Below are positions 1-9,454 of a stretch of 64,000 bases of DNA, piece after piece. The translations under genes and the position numbers were made by a program. Every line of letters begins with the position of its first letter. Position 1 is the first letter of the stretch. Below the pieces are notes generated by a model. That model saw only the letters and a program-made list of their open reading frames with translations. It was not told the origin of the DNA and ran no database searches. The stretch is from Aedoeadaptatus urinae (lineage in GTDB: Bacteria; Bacillota; Clostridia; Tissierellales; Peptoniphilaceae): assembly GCF_900155585.1 (NCBI RefSeq), contig NZ_LT707415.1:1-64000 (forward strand), in the 5' to 3' direction.

Positions 1-57
1 CTCTTATACCATTTAATTAACTTGGTTCAGTGCTGTCTCTTTCGAAACAGCTTATTT

Positions 58-86
58 AGTATATCTCGCAGGCCATGCTTTGTCAA
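58..86 (-). promoter_or_regulatory. Promoter C of a leftward tandem array
   Basis: On the minus strand a TTGACA -35 box (81-86) is followed after 17 bases by a TATACT -10 box (58-63). It is the last of three sigma-A-type promoters before the left edge. Transcription would start near 50 and leave the window, so the target gene is not visible. Confidence 0.7.
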
Positions 87-143
87 GAACTTTTTAATAC
101 TTTGTAAAAATTCTTTCCGCACGCCTCACGCGATAACTTTTTG

Positions 144-173
144 ATTTTACCATTTGAGGCAGAATTTTGTCAA
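144..173 (-). promoter_or_regulatory. Promoter B of a leftward tandem array
   Basis: Minus strand: TTGACA (168-173), an 18-base spacer, then TAAAAT (144-149). It is the middle promoter of the three, weaker than its neighbours at the -10 position and in the spacer. Confidence 0.6.
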
Positions 174-230
174 CCCGTTTTTAAAGATTGTTTCCTTATA
201 AAACAGGGCCCGATTTAGTGGGCAAGTAAT

Positions 231-259
231 ATTATACGCACTGAGTTATTTCTTGTCAA
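231..259 (-). promoter_or_regulatory. Promoter A of a leftward tandem array, perfect consensus
   Basis: Minus strand: TTGACA (254-259), a 17-base spacer and TATAAT (231-236), a perfect sigma-A consensus. Three such promoters in about 200 gene-free bases pointing the same way is typical of rRNA or tRNA operons. No gene is seen in 1-288. A stable-RNA operon to the left is an inference. Confidence 0.8.
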
Positions 260-288
260 TATGAATTTTACGTCAATTTATTCGGTCG

Positions 289-1389
289 TTAACTCACTTT
301 TACGATCTCTTTCGTCTGTTCGATCAGACTCCACAGATCCGGATCCGATGCCAGACGATAGGCCCGCTCAAAGTCGTCTAGTGCTTCCGCAAATTTTCCC
401 GCCCTGTAGTTGAGTATCCCGCGATTCATATAGGCCGTTCGATTGTCTTTTTCTCTTTCAATGACTTCCGCGAGTATTTCCACGGCCTCTCTTTCTTTGC
501 CGACGGCAGCGAGGGCGATGGCCAGGTCGTTTTCGATCTCACCGTCTTCACCGCAGGACGCCGCCTCTTCCAAAAAGCGGATGGCGTTTTCCATGTCCTT
601 CATGCCGTAATAGGCCATGCCTAATATATGGGCGCAGGTGGCGGGCTCCGTATGGCGGGAGTCGATGGACTGAATGGCTTCGATGGCTTCTTCATATTTT
701 CCGTAGTGGAGATAGGTTTTTGCCCCGTCGATAGCCGCCGGCTCTTGTAATCGCTCCAATGCGCGGCGCAGTTGATCCTTTAATAGATCGTCTTCCGCCA
801 AGTTCAGCGCCTTTTCGCTATAAAATTTCGCTTTAATATACATGGCCTGGGCTTCGTAAATGCGACTCAATGCGGCATAGGCTTCGGCGCAATTTTCATC
901 TTCTTCTATTATAGCCTCATAGCGGTCGGTGATTTCTTTTAAAAGGTCGGAGAGGTCCGAGTCTTCGCTCCAATTTTGATTATAAATGCCCTCCATTGCG
1001 GCGGTGGTTTCCAGGCGATCCTCCACGCTTCCCCGTATTCTTTCCTTTGCCCGAGTCATGAGATAGATTTCTTCCGCTCCGTTTCGCTGAAATGCCGAGG
1101 CTATTTGCCCGTCGATGGCTTTCAGTGCATCGTCGGCATTTTCCTTTAGAAATTTCAAATAGGCGTCGGCATAGGGAAATTCTTCGTCCAAGGCCACGAC
1201 GATACACATGGCGGTGAAGATATGGCGATAGTCCATGATGCCGTCTTCATCCTGTGTCTTGATCTCCTCGATTAAATGCTTTTGCAATATGGGAAGGGGA
1301 GCGCCACCTAAAATATGTTTTTTGCCGGGCATTTGCTCGAGAAAGCCGATGGCGTCGTACCATTCGCTTAAATATTTTTTACTGTCCAT
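289..1389 (-). CDS. Tetratricopeptide-repeat protein
   Basis: A 366-residue cytoplasmic protein with no signal peptide or membrane segment. The C-terminal two thirds (about 160-360) reads as TPR helices, with repeat-like units around AYAALSRIYEAQ, HILGMAYYGMKD and AYMNRGILNYRAGKFAEAL. The N-terminal 150 residues are acidic, helical and unrecognised. TPR proteins are protein-protein adaptors; no partner can be named. Its start overlaps the end of the upstream radical SAM gene by 11 bases and has a GGAAGG ribosome-binding site, so the two are co-expressed and the radical SAM enzyme is the likeliest partner. The specific function is unknown. Confidence 0.75.
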   Translation of the reverse strand: MDSKKYLSEWYDAIGFLEQMPGKKHILGGAPLPILQKHLIEEIKTQDEDGIMDYRHIFTAMCIVVALDEEFPYADAYLKFLKENADDALKAIDGQIASAFQRNGAEEIYLMTRAKERIRGSVEDRLETTAAMEGIYNQNWSEDSDLSDLLKEITDRYEAIIEEDENCAEAYAALSRIYEAQAMYIKAKFYSEKALNLAEDDLLKDQLRRALERLQEPAAIDGAKTYLHYGKYEEAIEAIQSIDSRHTEPATCAHILGMAYYGMKDMENAIRFLEEAASCGEDGEIENDLAIALAAVGKEREAVEILAEVIEREKDNRTAYMNRGILNYRAGKFAEALDDFERAYRLASDPDLWSLIEQTKEIVKVS

Positions 1390-3034
1390 GGTCCTTCCTT
1401 TCGTCCATATGGTTTTTGTATTTTCCTTTTTCGTAATAGATGTAGCGCCTCGTGGCGCCTAAGGTGATACCCCGCACCTGTTTCGACGCTTTCAGGGGAT
1501 CGTCCGCGGGCACGAAGTCCGGATGGCTTTTTAAAAAGTCCACCACGGCTTGGCGGCCCAGCTCGGGATCGTCTACGGGCAAGATGCCGCCGATGTATTT
1601 GTTTTCCGCAAAGTAAAAATCTTCTTTGAGGGCAAGGTACATGGCCTCATCCATCCAATGCTTCTCTTTTAAGAAGCGATAGAGGAAGAGGTGCTTGCCC
1701 TGCCGATTTTTTATAGGCTGCTCGTGAATATTTTCCATAAGGGAGACGGCCATACCCATGTAGAAATCCGATGGCTTTACACCCCGCCGCTTCAGCTCGT
1801 CTCTTACGGCGAGAAAGGCATCTTCGTCATAATAATTTTCCACGACGGTGGCGAAGTTTTTTAACAGCAGCACCTCTTCCCCGTTGAGGACATCGGTGCG
1901 AATGACCTCATAGGGGGGCTCGTCGTCGTAGATGATGCGAAATTCCTCGGCCCGCCGGCGCAGCTCCGTCCCTCGCAGCAGCTTCAAAAACCCGATTTGA
2001 ATCTTTTTCGCGCGAAGAGGCACCACCCGATCGAAGCCCGTAAGAAAGCTTTCCATGTCTTCTCCGGGAAGACCCACGATTAAGTCCACGTGGATATGCA
2101 CCTTATCCCGGTCGATAAGGTCCATGGCTTTCTTCATCTTCTCGAGATTCGTGCTTCGATGAATGCGGCGGTTCACCTCGGGATTCACCGACTGGATCCC
2201 CGCTTCGATTTGAAAGAGCCCTGCCGGCGCCTCGTTAATGACTCCCGCTACATCCGGTGTCATGTGCTCCAGATTCATTTCGAAGTGAATGCACATGTCC
2301 TTCGGCGCTTCGTCGATAAAAAAGCGCAGGATTTCTTTGGTGCGCTCGGGGCGAATGTGAAAGCTACGGTCCACAAATTTCACCAGCTGCGTGCCCGTAT
2401 TAAAAATCCGCCTCATCTGCTCTTTGATTTCATCCACGCTGCGGTAGCGCACGTCGTCGTCTTGAGAAGACAAGCAGTAGCTACAGTGGTAAGGGCAGCC
2501 CCGCATGGACTCGTAATAGACGATGCGGTGGTCTAGGGCTTCCTCGTCGTAACCGGCGGGCAGTTCGCTAATGGCAAAGGTATCTTTCAAAGGCACGGAA
2601 AAAATCTCCCCGTCCCTTCGATAGACCAGACCCGGCACCTGTTTCCGGTCCGCCTCCCCTTCCAAACAGGCGAGAAAATCGTCGAAGCTCCTCTCCCCTT
2701 CGCCTCGCAAAATGCCGTCGATCCAGGGCTCCGCTTCCATGCGCTCGGCGCTGTCGTAGGTGGCCTCCGGACCGCCGACATATTGCTTTATAAGAGGAAA
2801 GGCCTTTCGTATATAGCGACCCAGCATTTGTATCTGCGACCAATTCCATATATAGGCGGAATAGAGAATGGCATCGGGCCTTTCCCTCAGGATTTTTTGC
2901 AGCATGACATCTCTCGATTCGTTGATGGTCATTTCCAGAAGAGCCACGGGGCGTTTCGTCGATGCGCGTAGCAGGCGCACGGCCAAATTCGTATGGACGT
3001 AGCTGGCGTTGAGGGCGACCAGTAAAGCTTTCAT
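1379..3034 (-). CDS. B12-binding radical SAM protein (DUF4080 type)
   Basis: A 551-residue protein. Residues 1 to about 130 resemble a cobalamin-binding fold (LLVALNASYVHTNLA, then YVGGPEATY). The radical SAM core follows, with the cluster motif CPYHCSYC giving Cys180, Cys184 and Cys187, which in this superfamily bind a 4Fe-4S cluster that cleaves S-adenosylmethionine. The C-terminal part (about 370-551) matches my memory of the DUF4080 extension found in Bacillota. The substrate is unknown. It is co-translated with the downstream TPR gene. It starts only about 10 bases after the argS terminator, so its transcription depends on read-through or an internal promoter. Confidence 0.85.
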   Translation of the reverse strand: MKALLVALNASYVHTNLAVRLLRASTKRPVALLEMTINESRDVMLQKILRERPDAILYSAYIWNWSQIQMLGRYIRKAFPLIKQYVGGPEATYDSAERMEAEPWIDGILRGEGERSFDDFLACLEGEADRKQVPGLVYRRDGEIFSVPLKDTFAISELPAGYDEEALDHRIVYYESMRGCPYHCSYCLSSQDDDVRYRSVDEIKEQMRRIFNTGTQLVKFVDRSFHIRPERTKEILRFFIDEAPKDMCIHFEMNLEHMTPDVAGVINEAPAGLFQIEAGIQSVNPEVNRRIHRSTNLEKMKKAMDLIDRDKVHIHVDLIVGLPGEDMESFLTGFDRVVPLRAKKIQIGFLKLLRGTELRRRAEEFRIIYDDEPPYEVIRTDVLNGEEVLLLKNFATVVENYYDEDAFLAVRDELKRRGVKPSDFYMGMAVSLMENIHEQPIKNRQGKHLFLYRFLKEKHWMDEAMYLALKEDFYFAENKYIGGILPVDDPELGRQAVVDFLKSHPDFVPADDPLKASKQVRGITLGATRRYIYYEKGKYKNHMDERKDHGQ

Positions 3035-3044
3035 ACTTCCTCCA

Positions 3045-3069
3045 TAAAAAAAGAGGCTTTCGCCTCTCT
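3045..3069 (-). terminator. Rho-independent terminator after argS
   Basis: On the minus strand GAGAGGC, a GAAA loop and GCCTCTT are followed by a T-run (3046-3052). The stem begins at the argS stop codon, and the ribosome-binding site of the radical SAM gene starts right after the T-run. Confidence 0.75.
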
Positions 3070-3070
3070 C

Positions 3071-4780
3071 TTACATTTTGTCCGGGGCTTCGATACCCAA
3101 AAGATCTAAGCCGATACGGATCATATTTTTGACGCCGTAAACCAAAAGCAGGCGAGCCTGTTTCAGTGCTTCGTCGTCGACGAGAATGGGCGTATTGGTG
3201 TAGTACTTGTTAAATGTCTTCGCGCAGTCGGTGATGTAACGAGTCACGAAATAGGGCTCGTACTTTTCGTGGCTGTCGACGATCACTTGATTGAAGCCGT
3301 AAAGCTTTTGCAACAGCTCTTTTTCTTCTTCCGATGAAAGCAGGGATGCATCCACTTTGTTTTTCGGATCGAAGCCGCCTTTTTCCAACAGAGAATTCAT
3401 GCGTGCGTGAGTGTATTGCACATAAGGCCCGGTTTCGCCGTCGAAGCTTAAGGTGCGGTCCCAATCGAAGACGTAGTCTTTAATTCGTTGATTAAAGAGC
3501 TCTTGGAATTTCACGGCGCCGATGCCCACTTGACGGGCAAGCTCGTCGCGATTTTCCATTTTCATGCCACCGGTTTCTTCACGCTCTTTCAAAATGTCTT
3601 CCACCTTGTCCACGGCCCGGTTCAGTACGTCTTCCAGATAGACGACTTTGCCCTTACGCGTGGACAGAGTGCCTTCGGGCAAAGAAACCATGCCGAAGGG
3701 CACGTGGATGCAGTCGTCGGCCCAATCGTAGCCCATTTCCTTTAAAATGGCCTTTAATTGTTGGAAGTGGAGATTTTGCTGACTGCCTACGACGTAGATG
3801 TTTTTGTAGAAATCGTAGTGCTCTTTTCTGAAAATCGCCGTGGCAATGTCCCGCGTCAGGTAGATGGTGGAGCCGTCGCTTTTAATAATAATAGAGGGCG
3901 GCAAATTGTACTTGTCCAAGTTAATGATCTGTGCTCCTTGGTCTTCCACCAACAGGCCCTTCGCCTTGATTTCATCCACGGCCTTGACCATTAAGTCGGA
4001 GTAATAGGATTCGCCGCGGTAGGAATCGAAGTCCACGTCCAGCATGTCGTAGACCCGCTTAAATTCTTCCAAGCTTAAATCGCGGAACCATTGCCAAAGG
4101 GAAACGGCCTCTTCGTCGCCGCTTTCCAGCTTTCTGAACCACTCTCTGGAATTGTCCAAAAGCTCCTTGTCCTCTTCCGCCTCTTTGTTGATGCGCACAT
4201 AGAGCTTTACCAGCTCGGGAATGGGGTTTTTCTCGATGACTTCGTCGTCGCCCCAGCGCTTGTAGGCCTCGATCATCATGCCGAATTGGGTGCCGTAATC
4301 ACCTAAGTGGTTAATGGCCTCTACCTTATATCCCAAGTGCTTGTAAATGCGCTTAATGGAGTCGCCGATAATGGTGGTGCGAATATGGCCGATGTGAAAG
4401 GGCTTGGCAATGTTGGGCGAGGAATATTCCACGATGACGGTCTTGCCTTCGCCTAAATTCGACGCGCCGAAGCGGTCGCCCTCTTCCACCACGGCCTTCA
4501 GCACGTGATCGGCCAGGGTCTTCGTGTCGATGAAAAAGTTCAGATAAGGACCGGCGACGACGATGTCGGCAATGCCTTCCATGCCTTCCAGCTTTTCCTT
4601 CAGCTCTTGGGCGATAATGGCAGGATTTTTCCGCATGGTCTTTGCCAAAGTAAAGGTGGGGAAGGCGTAGTCCCCCATTTTTCTCTCCGGCGGCGTTTCA
4701 ATTTTGAATAGTAAATCTTTTTTATCCAGCCCCGTTTCCCGAGCCAGGCCCTCTGCTATTTGTTCTTTAAAATCGATCAT
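3071..4780 (-). CDS. argS: Arginyl-tRNA synthetase
   Basis: Charges tRNA-Arg with arginine in the cytoplasm. The 569-residue protein is near the family's usual length. The N-terminal additional domain (1 to about 110) is followed by the class I HIGH signature HIGH at 129-132, in SSPNIAKPFHIGHIR. The KMSKS-equivalent loop reads STRKGKVV and the C-terminal DALR anticodon-binding domain occupies about the last 120 residues. It is the last gene before a terminator in the pheS-pheT-zapA-U32-mutS2-argS string, 8 bases after mutS2, with an AGGAGAG ribosome-binding site. No T-box lies in front of it. Confidence 0.97.
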   Translation of the reverse strand: MIDFKEQIAEGLARETGLDKKDLLFKIETPPERKMGDYAFPTFTLAKTMRKNPAIIAQELKEKLEGMEGIADIVVAGPYLNFFIDTKTLADHVLKAVVEEGDRFGASNLGEGKTVIVEYSSPNIAKPFHIGHIRTTIIGDSIKRIYKHLGYKVEAINHLGDYGTQFGMMIEAYKRWGDDEVIEKNPIPELVKLYVRINKEAEEDKELLDNSREWFRKLESGDEEAVSLWQWFRDLSLEEFKRVYDMLDVDFDSYRGESYYSDLMVKAVDEIKAKGLLVEDQGAQIINLDKYNLPPSIIIKSDGSTIYLTRDIATAIFRKEHYDFYKNIYVVGSQQNLHFQQLKAILKEMGYDWADDCIHVPFGMVSLPEGTLSTRKGKVVYLEDVLNRAVDKVEDILKEREETGGMKMENRDELARQVGIGAVKFQELFNQRIKDYVFDWDRTLSFDGETGPYVQYTHARMNSLLEKGGFDPKNKVDASLLSSEEEKELLQKLYGFNQVIVDSHEKYEPYFVTRYITDCAKTFNKYYTNTPILVDDEALKQARLLLVYGVKNMIRIGLDLLGIEAPDKM

Positions 4781-4788
4781 AGTCTCTC

Positions 4789-7164
4789 CTATCTTAAGTA
4801 TGCAATGGTCACGCCACTGCCGCCTTCTGCCGGCTCGGCATCTTCCTGCTTTTTAACCGACGGGTGATGGCGCAGGTATTCCTTTACTTTCTTGCGCAGC
4901 GTCCCCGTGCCTTTTCCGTGAATAATACGTATGCGGTCCAAGGACGCCAGGTAGCCGTCGTCCAAGGCTTTTTCCAAAACGGGCTCCGCCTCTTCGAAGG
5001 TCTTGCCCCGAATGTCGATTTCCGTTTTGGCGTGCTTCTGTTTCTTTTGGCGCACCTTCGACGCGTTGACCTTTTTCTCCGTGGTGGCCGCCGGCTCGCT
5101 TCGAATCAAGGACTCGGCGGATAAGGTCATTTTCATAAGCCCCGCCTGCACCAGCACCTCGCCCTTGGAATCGGGTCCTTCCAGCACCGTGGCGGATACG
5201 CCCAAAGATTCCGCAAAAACTTCGTCCCCCGGCTTCAACGCCTTGGCGGGCTTTGCCGCCCGCTTAAGGACGATGCCTTCGTCCTTATCGCGATATTTGT
5301 CTCGCCCTTCCCGCAAAAGATCCTGTGCCTGTTGCAAGGTTTGGGCGTCTTCCTTGCGCAGCTGTTCGCGAATGTCGCGAATTTCGGACACGGCGAGATC
5401 CGCATCTTCCTTGGCGGATTTTACGATGCGCCGCGCCTCGTCCCTCGCCTTTTGCAAAATTTGATCCTTCTCGGAATTTAAGCGAGCCGCCGATTTTTTT
5501 GCCTCGGCCATCTCCCGTCGGTACTCGCCGGTTAATTGGACCAGCTCCGCCTCTCGCTTTTCCAATCGGCTTCGCTCGGCCTCTAAAGTCGAAAGGACGT
5601 CTTCAAAGGCGATGTCTTCGCTTTCTAAAAATTCCTCGGCGCCGTCTAAAATTTCCTTCGGCAAACCGAGGCGGGAAGAAATTTCAAAGGCGTTGCTCTT
5701 GCCGGGCACGCCGACGTGCAGCCGATAGGTCGGCGTCAAGGTTTCCACGTCAAATTCCATGGAGGCGTTTTGCACGCCCTCCCGCGTCAAGGCGTAAAGC
5801 TTGAGCTGAGTGTAGTGGGTAGTGGCCATAAAGCTCACGCCCCTGGCCATAAGGTGCTCGATGATGCTGACGGCCAAGGCCGCCCCTTCCGTTGGGTCGG
5901 TGCCGGCGCCCAGCTCGTCGAAGAGCACCAGACTGTTTTCGTTTACGGCCTTTAAAATGTCCACGATGTGAACCATGTGGCCGCTGAAGGTGGACAGGGA
6001 TTGCTCGATGCTCTGCTCGTCGCCGATGTCGGCATAGACGCCGTCATAGACGCCGATGACCGTGCCGAGATCCGCCGGAATGTGCAGACCGCACTGGGTC
6101 ATCAGCACCATAAGGCCCAGGGTCTTCAGGCTCACGGTCTTGCCCCCCGTATTAGGGCCGGTAATGATGAGCCCCCGATTCTCGCCGCCCAGCTCCAAGC
6201 TTAAGGGAACCACCTTGTGGCGGTCGATAAGGGGATGACGGGCGTTAATGAGCTTCGTCTCCCGCGCCTTTGAAAGCTTGGGGCGAACGGCGTTTTGATC
6301 CGACGCCAGCTTTGCCTTGGCGAAAATAAAATCCAGTTGGCCGAAGAGCCGCTCGTTTTCCGCAAAGGCTTCGGGGTACTGCCCCACTTCCTCGGAAAGC
6401 TCCTGCAGAATTCGCTGAATCTCTTCCCGCTCCTCCAGTTCCAGCTGACGAATGTCGTTGTTGGCTTCCACGATGGCCATGGGCTCGATATAAACCGTTT
6501 GGCCCGAGGCGCTCATGTCGTGGACCAGACCCTTGACCTTGTTTCTGGCGTCGTGGCGTACGGGCACCACGTAGCGGCCTTCCCGCATGGTGACGATGGA
6601 ATCCTGCAGAGATTCCTGCAGGTCCTTGGCATTTAATATGGACTGCAGCTTGTCCCGTACTTGATCTTTTTTTCGCGCCAAATTGCGCCGTATGCTTTTC
6701 AGCGCCGGCGAGGCGTCGTCGTAAATGGAATCCTCCGATTCGATGGTGGCTTCGATGCGCTCACGCAAGTCCCCTTGAGTCCAAAGGGCCGATACCATGG
6801 CGCGAATGGAGGGATAGGGGTCTTCCACAGACTCGTCTACATCGGTCATGTACTTGCGCATGCGGGAGACGCCGCGCAAAGAATCGCCGATTTCCAAAAG
6901 CTCGCTGATGTGAAGCACGCCGCCGCGAGAAGCGTAGTGGGCGCTTTTCGCCACGGGACGGGCGCCGGATAAGGGCGGCGCCGAACGCTCCACCAACAGG
7001 CGAAAGGCCTCTTGGGTCTCCTGCTGCCATTGTTCGATGACGTCGGGATCGGCGGAAAAGGCCATGGATTCACAGCGCGCTTTGCCGATGCTCGACGTCG
7101 TCAAATTCTTTATTTGGTCCACGATGTCGTGAAATTCAAGAATGGCTTCGATTTTTGGCGCCAT
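4789..7164 (-). CDS. mutS2: Endonuclease MutS2 (Smr domain)
   Basis: A 791-residue MutS paralogue of the Bacillota type, which lacks the mismatch-recognition domain of MutS. It acts in recombination control or ribosome rescue, depending on species. A clamp/lever helical region is followed by the ATPase with Walker A GPNTGGKT and Walker B DELGAGTDP. A long coiled coil (about 500-640) and a C-terminal Smr nuclease domain (about 715-791, DIRGKTFEEAEPV, then IHGKGTGTLRKKV) complete it. It lies 13 bases after the U32 peptidase gene and 8 before argS; a zapA-U32-mutS2 order is common in Bacillota. The start has an AAGGAGGAG ribosome-binding site. Confidence 0.96.
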   Translation of the reverse strand: MAPKIEAILEFHDIVDQIKNLTTSSIGKARCESMAFSADPDVIEQWQQETQEAFRLLVERSAPPLSGARPVAKSAHYASRGGVLHISELLEIGDSLRGVSRMRKYMTDVDESVEDPYPSIRAMVSALWTQGDLRERIEATIESEDSIYDDASPALKSIRRNLARKKDQVRDKLQSILNAKDLQESLQDSIVTMREGRYVVPVRHDARNKVKGLVHDMSASGQTVYIEPMAIVEANNDIRQLELEEREEIQRILQELSEEVGQYPEAFAENERLFGQLDFIFAKAKLASDQNAVRPKLSKARETKLINARHPLIDRHKVVPLSLELGGENRGLIITGPNTGGKTVSLKTLGLMVLMTQCGLHIPADLGTVIGVYDGVYADIGDEQSIEQSLSTFSGHMVHIVDILKAVNENSLVLFDELGAGTDPTEGAALAVSIIEHLMARGVSFMATTHYTQLKLYALTREGVQNASMEFDVETLTPTYRLHVGVPGKSNAFEISSRLGLPKEILDGAEEFLESEDIAFEDVLSTLEAERSRLEKREAELVQLTGEYRREMAEAKKSAARLNSEKDQILQKARDEARRIVKSAKEDADLAVSEIRDIREQLRKEDAQTLQQAQDLLREGRDKYRDKDEGIVLKRAAKPAKALKPGDEVFAESLGVSATVLEGPDSKGEVLVQAGLMKMTLSAESLIRSEPAATTEKKVNASKVRQKKQKHAKTEIDIRGKTFEEAEPVLEKALDDGYLASLDRIRIIHGKGTGTLRKKVKEYLRHHPSVKKQEDAEPAEGGSGVTIAYLR

Positions 7165-7177
7165 GTCTCCTCCTTTT

Positions 7178-9454
7178 CTAAATAATACCTCGATTGTAAT
7201 GACCCCGAGTGAAATTGGTCACCGCCGGCTTCTTAATGGCTTTCCCTTCGATGACCCGATGGGCCTCCGCAATAATTTTATTTAAGTCTTCGCCGATGCG
7301 TCCGCGAATTTTTAAGGCCGCGGGCTTCATGGCCATAATGGCCTTCGCCCTGTCTCCCAGGTAAATGGGGACGCTGTTATAGATCTCCGTCATGTCGCCG
7401 ACGCGGCGGAAGGGGAAGGTGGCGTTGCGCTCGTCCCTCAGCCGATAATTTTTTCTGAAGGCGCAGCTGTCGCACCTCCTATCCACGCCGCAGCCCTTCA
7501 CCAAACTCATGGGGCAGTGGCGCATGGTCATGGAGCGGGGATAACCGTAGTAAAGGATTTCGCCGCAGGTGCCGAAGCGTCGGTAGAGGGCTTCCAACTG
7601 CTGCCTCTTGCACTCGAAGGAGGGAATAATGCTCTCGGCCTCTTTGAAGTGGCGGAAGCTGTAAGCGTTAAAGATATTGAGCCCTTCACCCGCCACGGCG
7701 CGGCCGGAAACTTTTTCGAACTGGCCTAAGCTTTGAACGATGCCACCGTGGAAAAAGTTTTTTACTTTTTCGTAGCCCGCCGGCGTTTCGTAGGGAAAGC
7801 TGTAGTATACCGGCACGCCCACGCCCTTTAAAAAGTCCATGGCCTCCGGCGAGGGCAGGAAATATAATTCCAGCCGATCGAGGAGCTCGTAGGGCAAATC
7901 GTAAATGGCCTCTTCCTCCGAGATCTCTACTGTGAGCAGGGTTTTCTCCGGATTCTTCTTTATAAAGTTTTCGGCGAAAGTAAATGTCGGGCGCTCCCGT
8001 CCTTCATTTTTTTCGTAGCTTGCAAGGGCCCGCCGGCGAAGATCGTTGACCGTGGAGATGGGGAGAAAGACGTCGTCGTCCATATCCAGTGTCACCTTGT
8101 TCAGGGCATAGACGGAACCGTCGAATTTTCCGAGATTTTCCCGAATGCGCTCCTTGTTTGCCTTCGCCTTTTGCGCCCGCTCCAGGGCAACATCTCCCAG
8201 GGCTTCAGCGCGGTGGTCGCCGGATAAGGTGAAGCGTGGCACCTCGCCGATATGGGCGTAAAAATGGCCGTCCACATTTTGCGTGCCCGCAATCTCTTCC
8301 GCTTTCTTCCCCGCCGCTTCGTTAAGCTTCACGGAAGAGAGACGAAGAATCGTGGTCCCTACGTCCGGCTCAAAGGGGAGCTTTATAATATGTTCCGCCT
8401 TGCCGGCGAAGGTGTGCCGCTTCTTTTCGCCGTCCACGGTAAATTCCAAGAGGTCCCCCTCGTCGGGTACCGTCTTCCAGTCCACATGGGTACCTCGGAC
8501 GGGATCGTTGGCCGCCACGACGCCGATCTTTACGCCGCGGTGATTGGGACGTGTCTCGGTGATAAAGGCGTTGCCGAAATCGCCGAAGCCCACGCCCTTG
8601 GTGTAAGAGCGGTTAAACATTTGGGCCATGTCTTCCACGCGAAAGTCTTCGCCGCCCAAGGCCTTGTTGTAATTAGAGGTGACCACCGCCACGTATTCCG
8701 GACTTTTCATGCGCCCTTCCAATTTGAAGGAATAGACGCCGGCTTCCGCCAAGCGGTCCACGAATTCGATGGTGTTTAAATCCCTGGGGCTGATGATATA
8801 TCCCTTGTCGTAAACGGTATGTCCCGCCTCGTCCTCGATGGTGTACTGCTTTCTGCAGGGCTGGGCGCAGTTGCCGCGATTGCCGCTTCGCCCGCCGATA
8901 TAAGAGCTCATTTCGCATTGGCCGCTGATGGAGACGCAGAGGGCGCCGTGACAAAAGGCTTCGATGTCGAGATCCGTGCCTTCTTTAATGCGGCGAATTT
9001 CGTCGAGGGAGATTTCTCTTCCCACCACCACGCGGCTAAAGCCCATCTTTTCCAAATAACGGGCGCCCTCCAGATCCATGACGCTCATCTGGGTGGAGGC
9101 GTGGAGTTCGAAATCGGGCAAATACTTCGCTACCAATTCCGCAAAGCCGATGTCCTGCACGATCAAAGCATCCACGCCTATTTCGTAAAGCTCCGCCGCG
9201 TAATCCAAGGCCCGCTCGCACTCTTCGTCGGAAAGCAAAATGTTTAATGTGACGAAGACGCGCTTGCCCCTGACATGGGCATAGGAGACAGCTTTCGCCA
9301 TCTCCTCTGCCGTGAAATTCTGTGCACTTGCCCTGGCGGAAAATTCCTTCCCGCCTAAATATACGGCGTCGGCGCCGCTGTTAATGGCCGCGTAAAAAGA
9401 CGCCATGCCTCCCGCCGGTGCCAAGAGCTCTACATTATTCCTGTTCATGGTCAC
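7178..9454 (-). CDS. U32 family peptidase-like protein
   Basis: A 758-residue protein opening with the U32 signature ELLAPAGG and GADAVYLGGKEFSARA. The U32 core cysteines are visible in CHGALCVSISGQC and GNCAQPCRK (about 165-205). U32 proteins were named as collagenases, but several (RlhA, TrhP, UbiU/V) are iron-sulfur-dependent hydroxylases of RNA or ubiquinone, so a hydroxylation role is more likely here. The long C-terminal half carries further cysteines (CPMSLVKGCG, CDSCAFRKN). The GTG start at 9454 overlaps zapA by 20 bases; an in-frame ATG at 9448 is an alternative. The substrate is not known. Confidence 0.88.
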   Translation of the reverse strand: MTMNRNNVELLAPAGGMASFYAAINSGADAVYLGGKEFSARASAQNFTAEEMAKAVSYAHVRGKRVFVTLNILLSDEECERALDYAAELYEIGVDALIVQDIGFAELVAKYLPDFELHASTQMSVMDLEGARYLEKMGFSRVVVGREISLDEIRRIKEGTDLDIEAFCHGALCVSISGQCEMSSYIGGRSGNRGNCAQPCRKQYTIEDEAGHTVYDKGYIISPRDLNTIEFVDRLAEAGVYSFKLEGRMKSPEYVAVVTSNYNKALGGEDFRVEDMAQMFNRSYTKGVGFGDFGNAFITETRPNHRGVKIGVVAANDPVRGTHVDWKTVPDEGDLLEFTVDGEKKRHTFAGKAEHIIKLPFEPDVGTTILRLSSVKLNEAAGKKAEEIAGTQNVDGHFYAHIGEVPRFTLSGDHRAEALGDVALERAQKAKANKERIRENLGKFDGSVYALNKVTLDMDDDVFLPISTVNDLRRRALASYEKNEGRERPTFTFAENFIKKNPEKTLLTVEISEEEAIYDLPYELLDRLELYFLPSPEAMDFLKGVGVPVYYSFPYETPAGYEKVKNFFHGGIVQSLGQFEKVSGRAVAGEGLNIFNAYSFRHFKEAESIIPSFECKRQQLEALYRRFGTCGEILYYGYPRSMTMRHCPMSLVKGCGVDRRCDSCAFRKNYRLRDERNATFPFRRVGDMTEIYNSVPIYLGDRAKAIMAMKPAALKIRGRIGEDLNKIIAEAHRVIEGKAIKKPAVTNFTRGHYNRGII

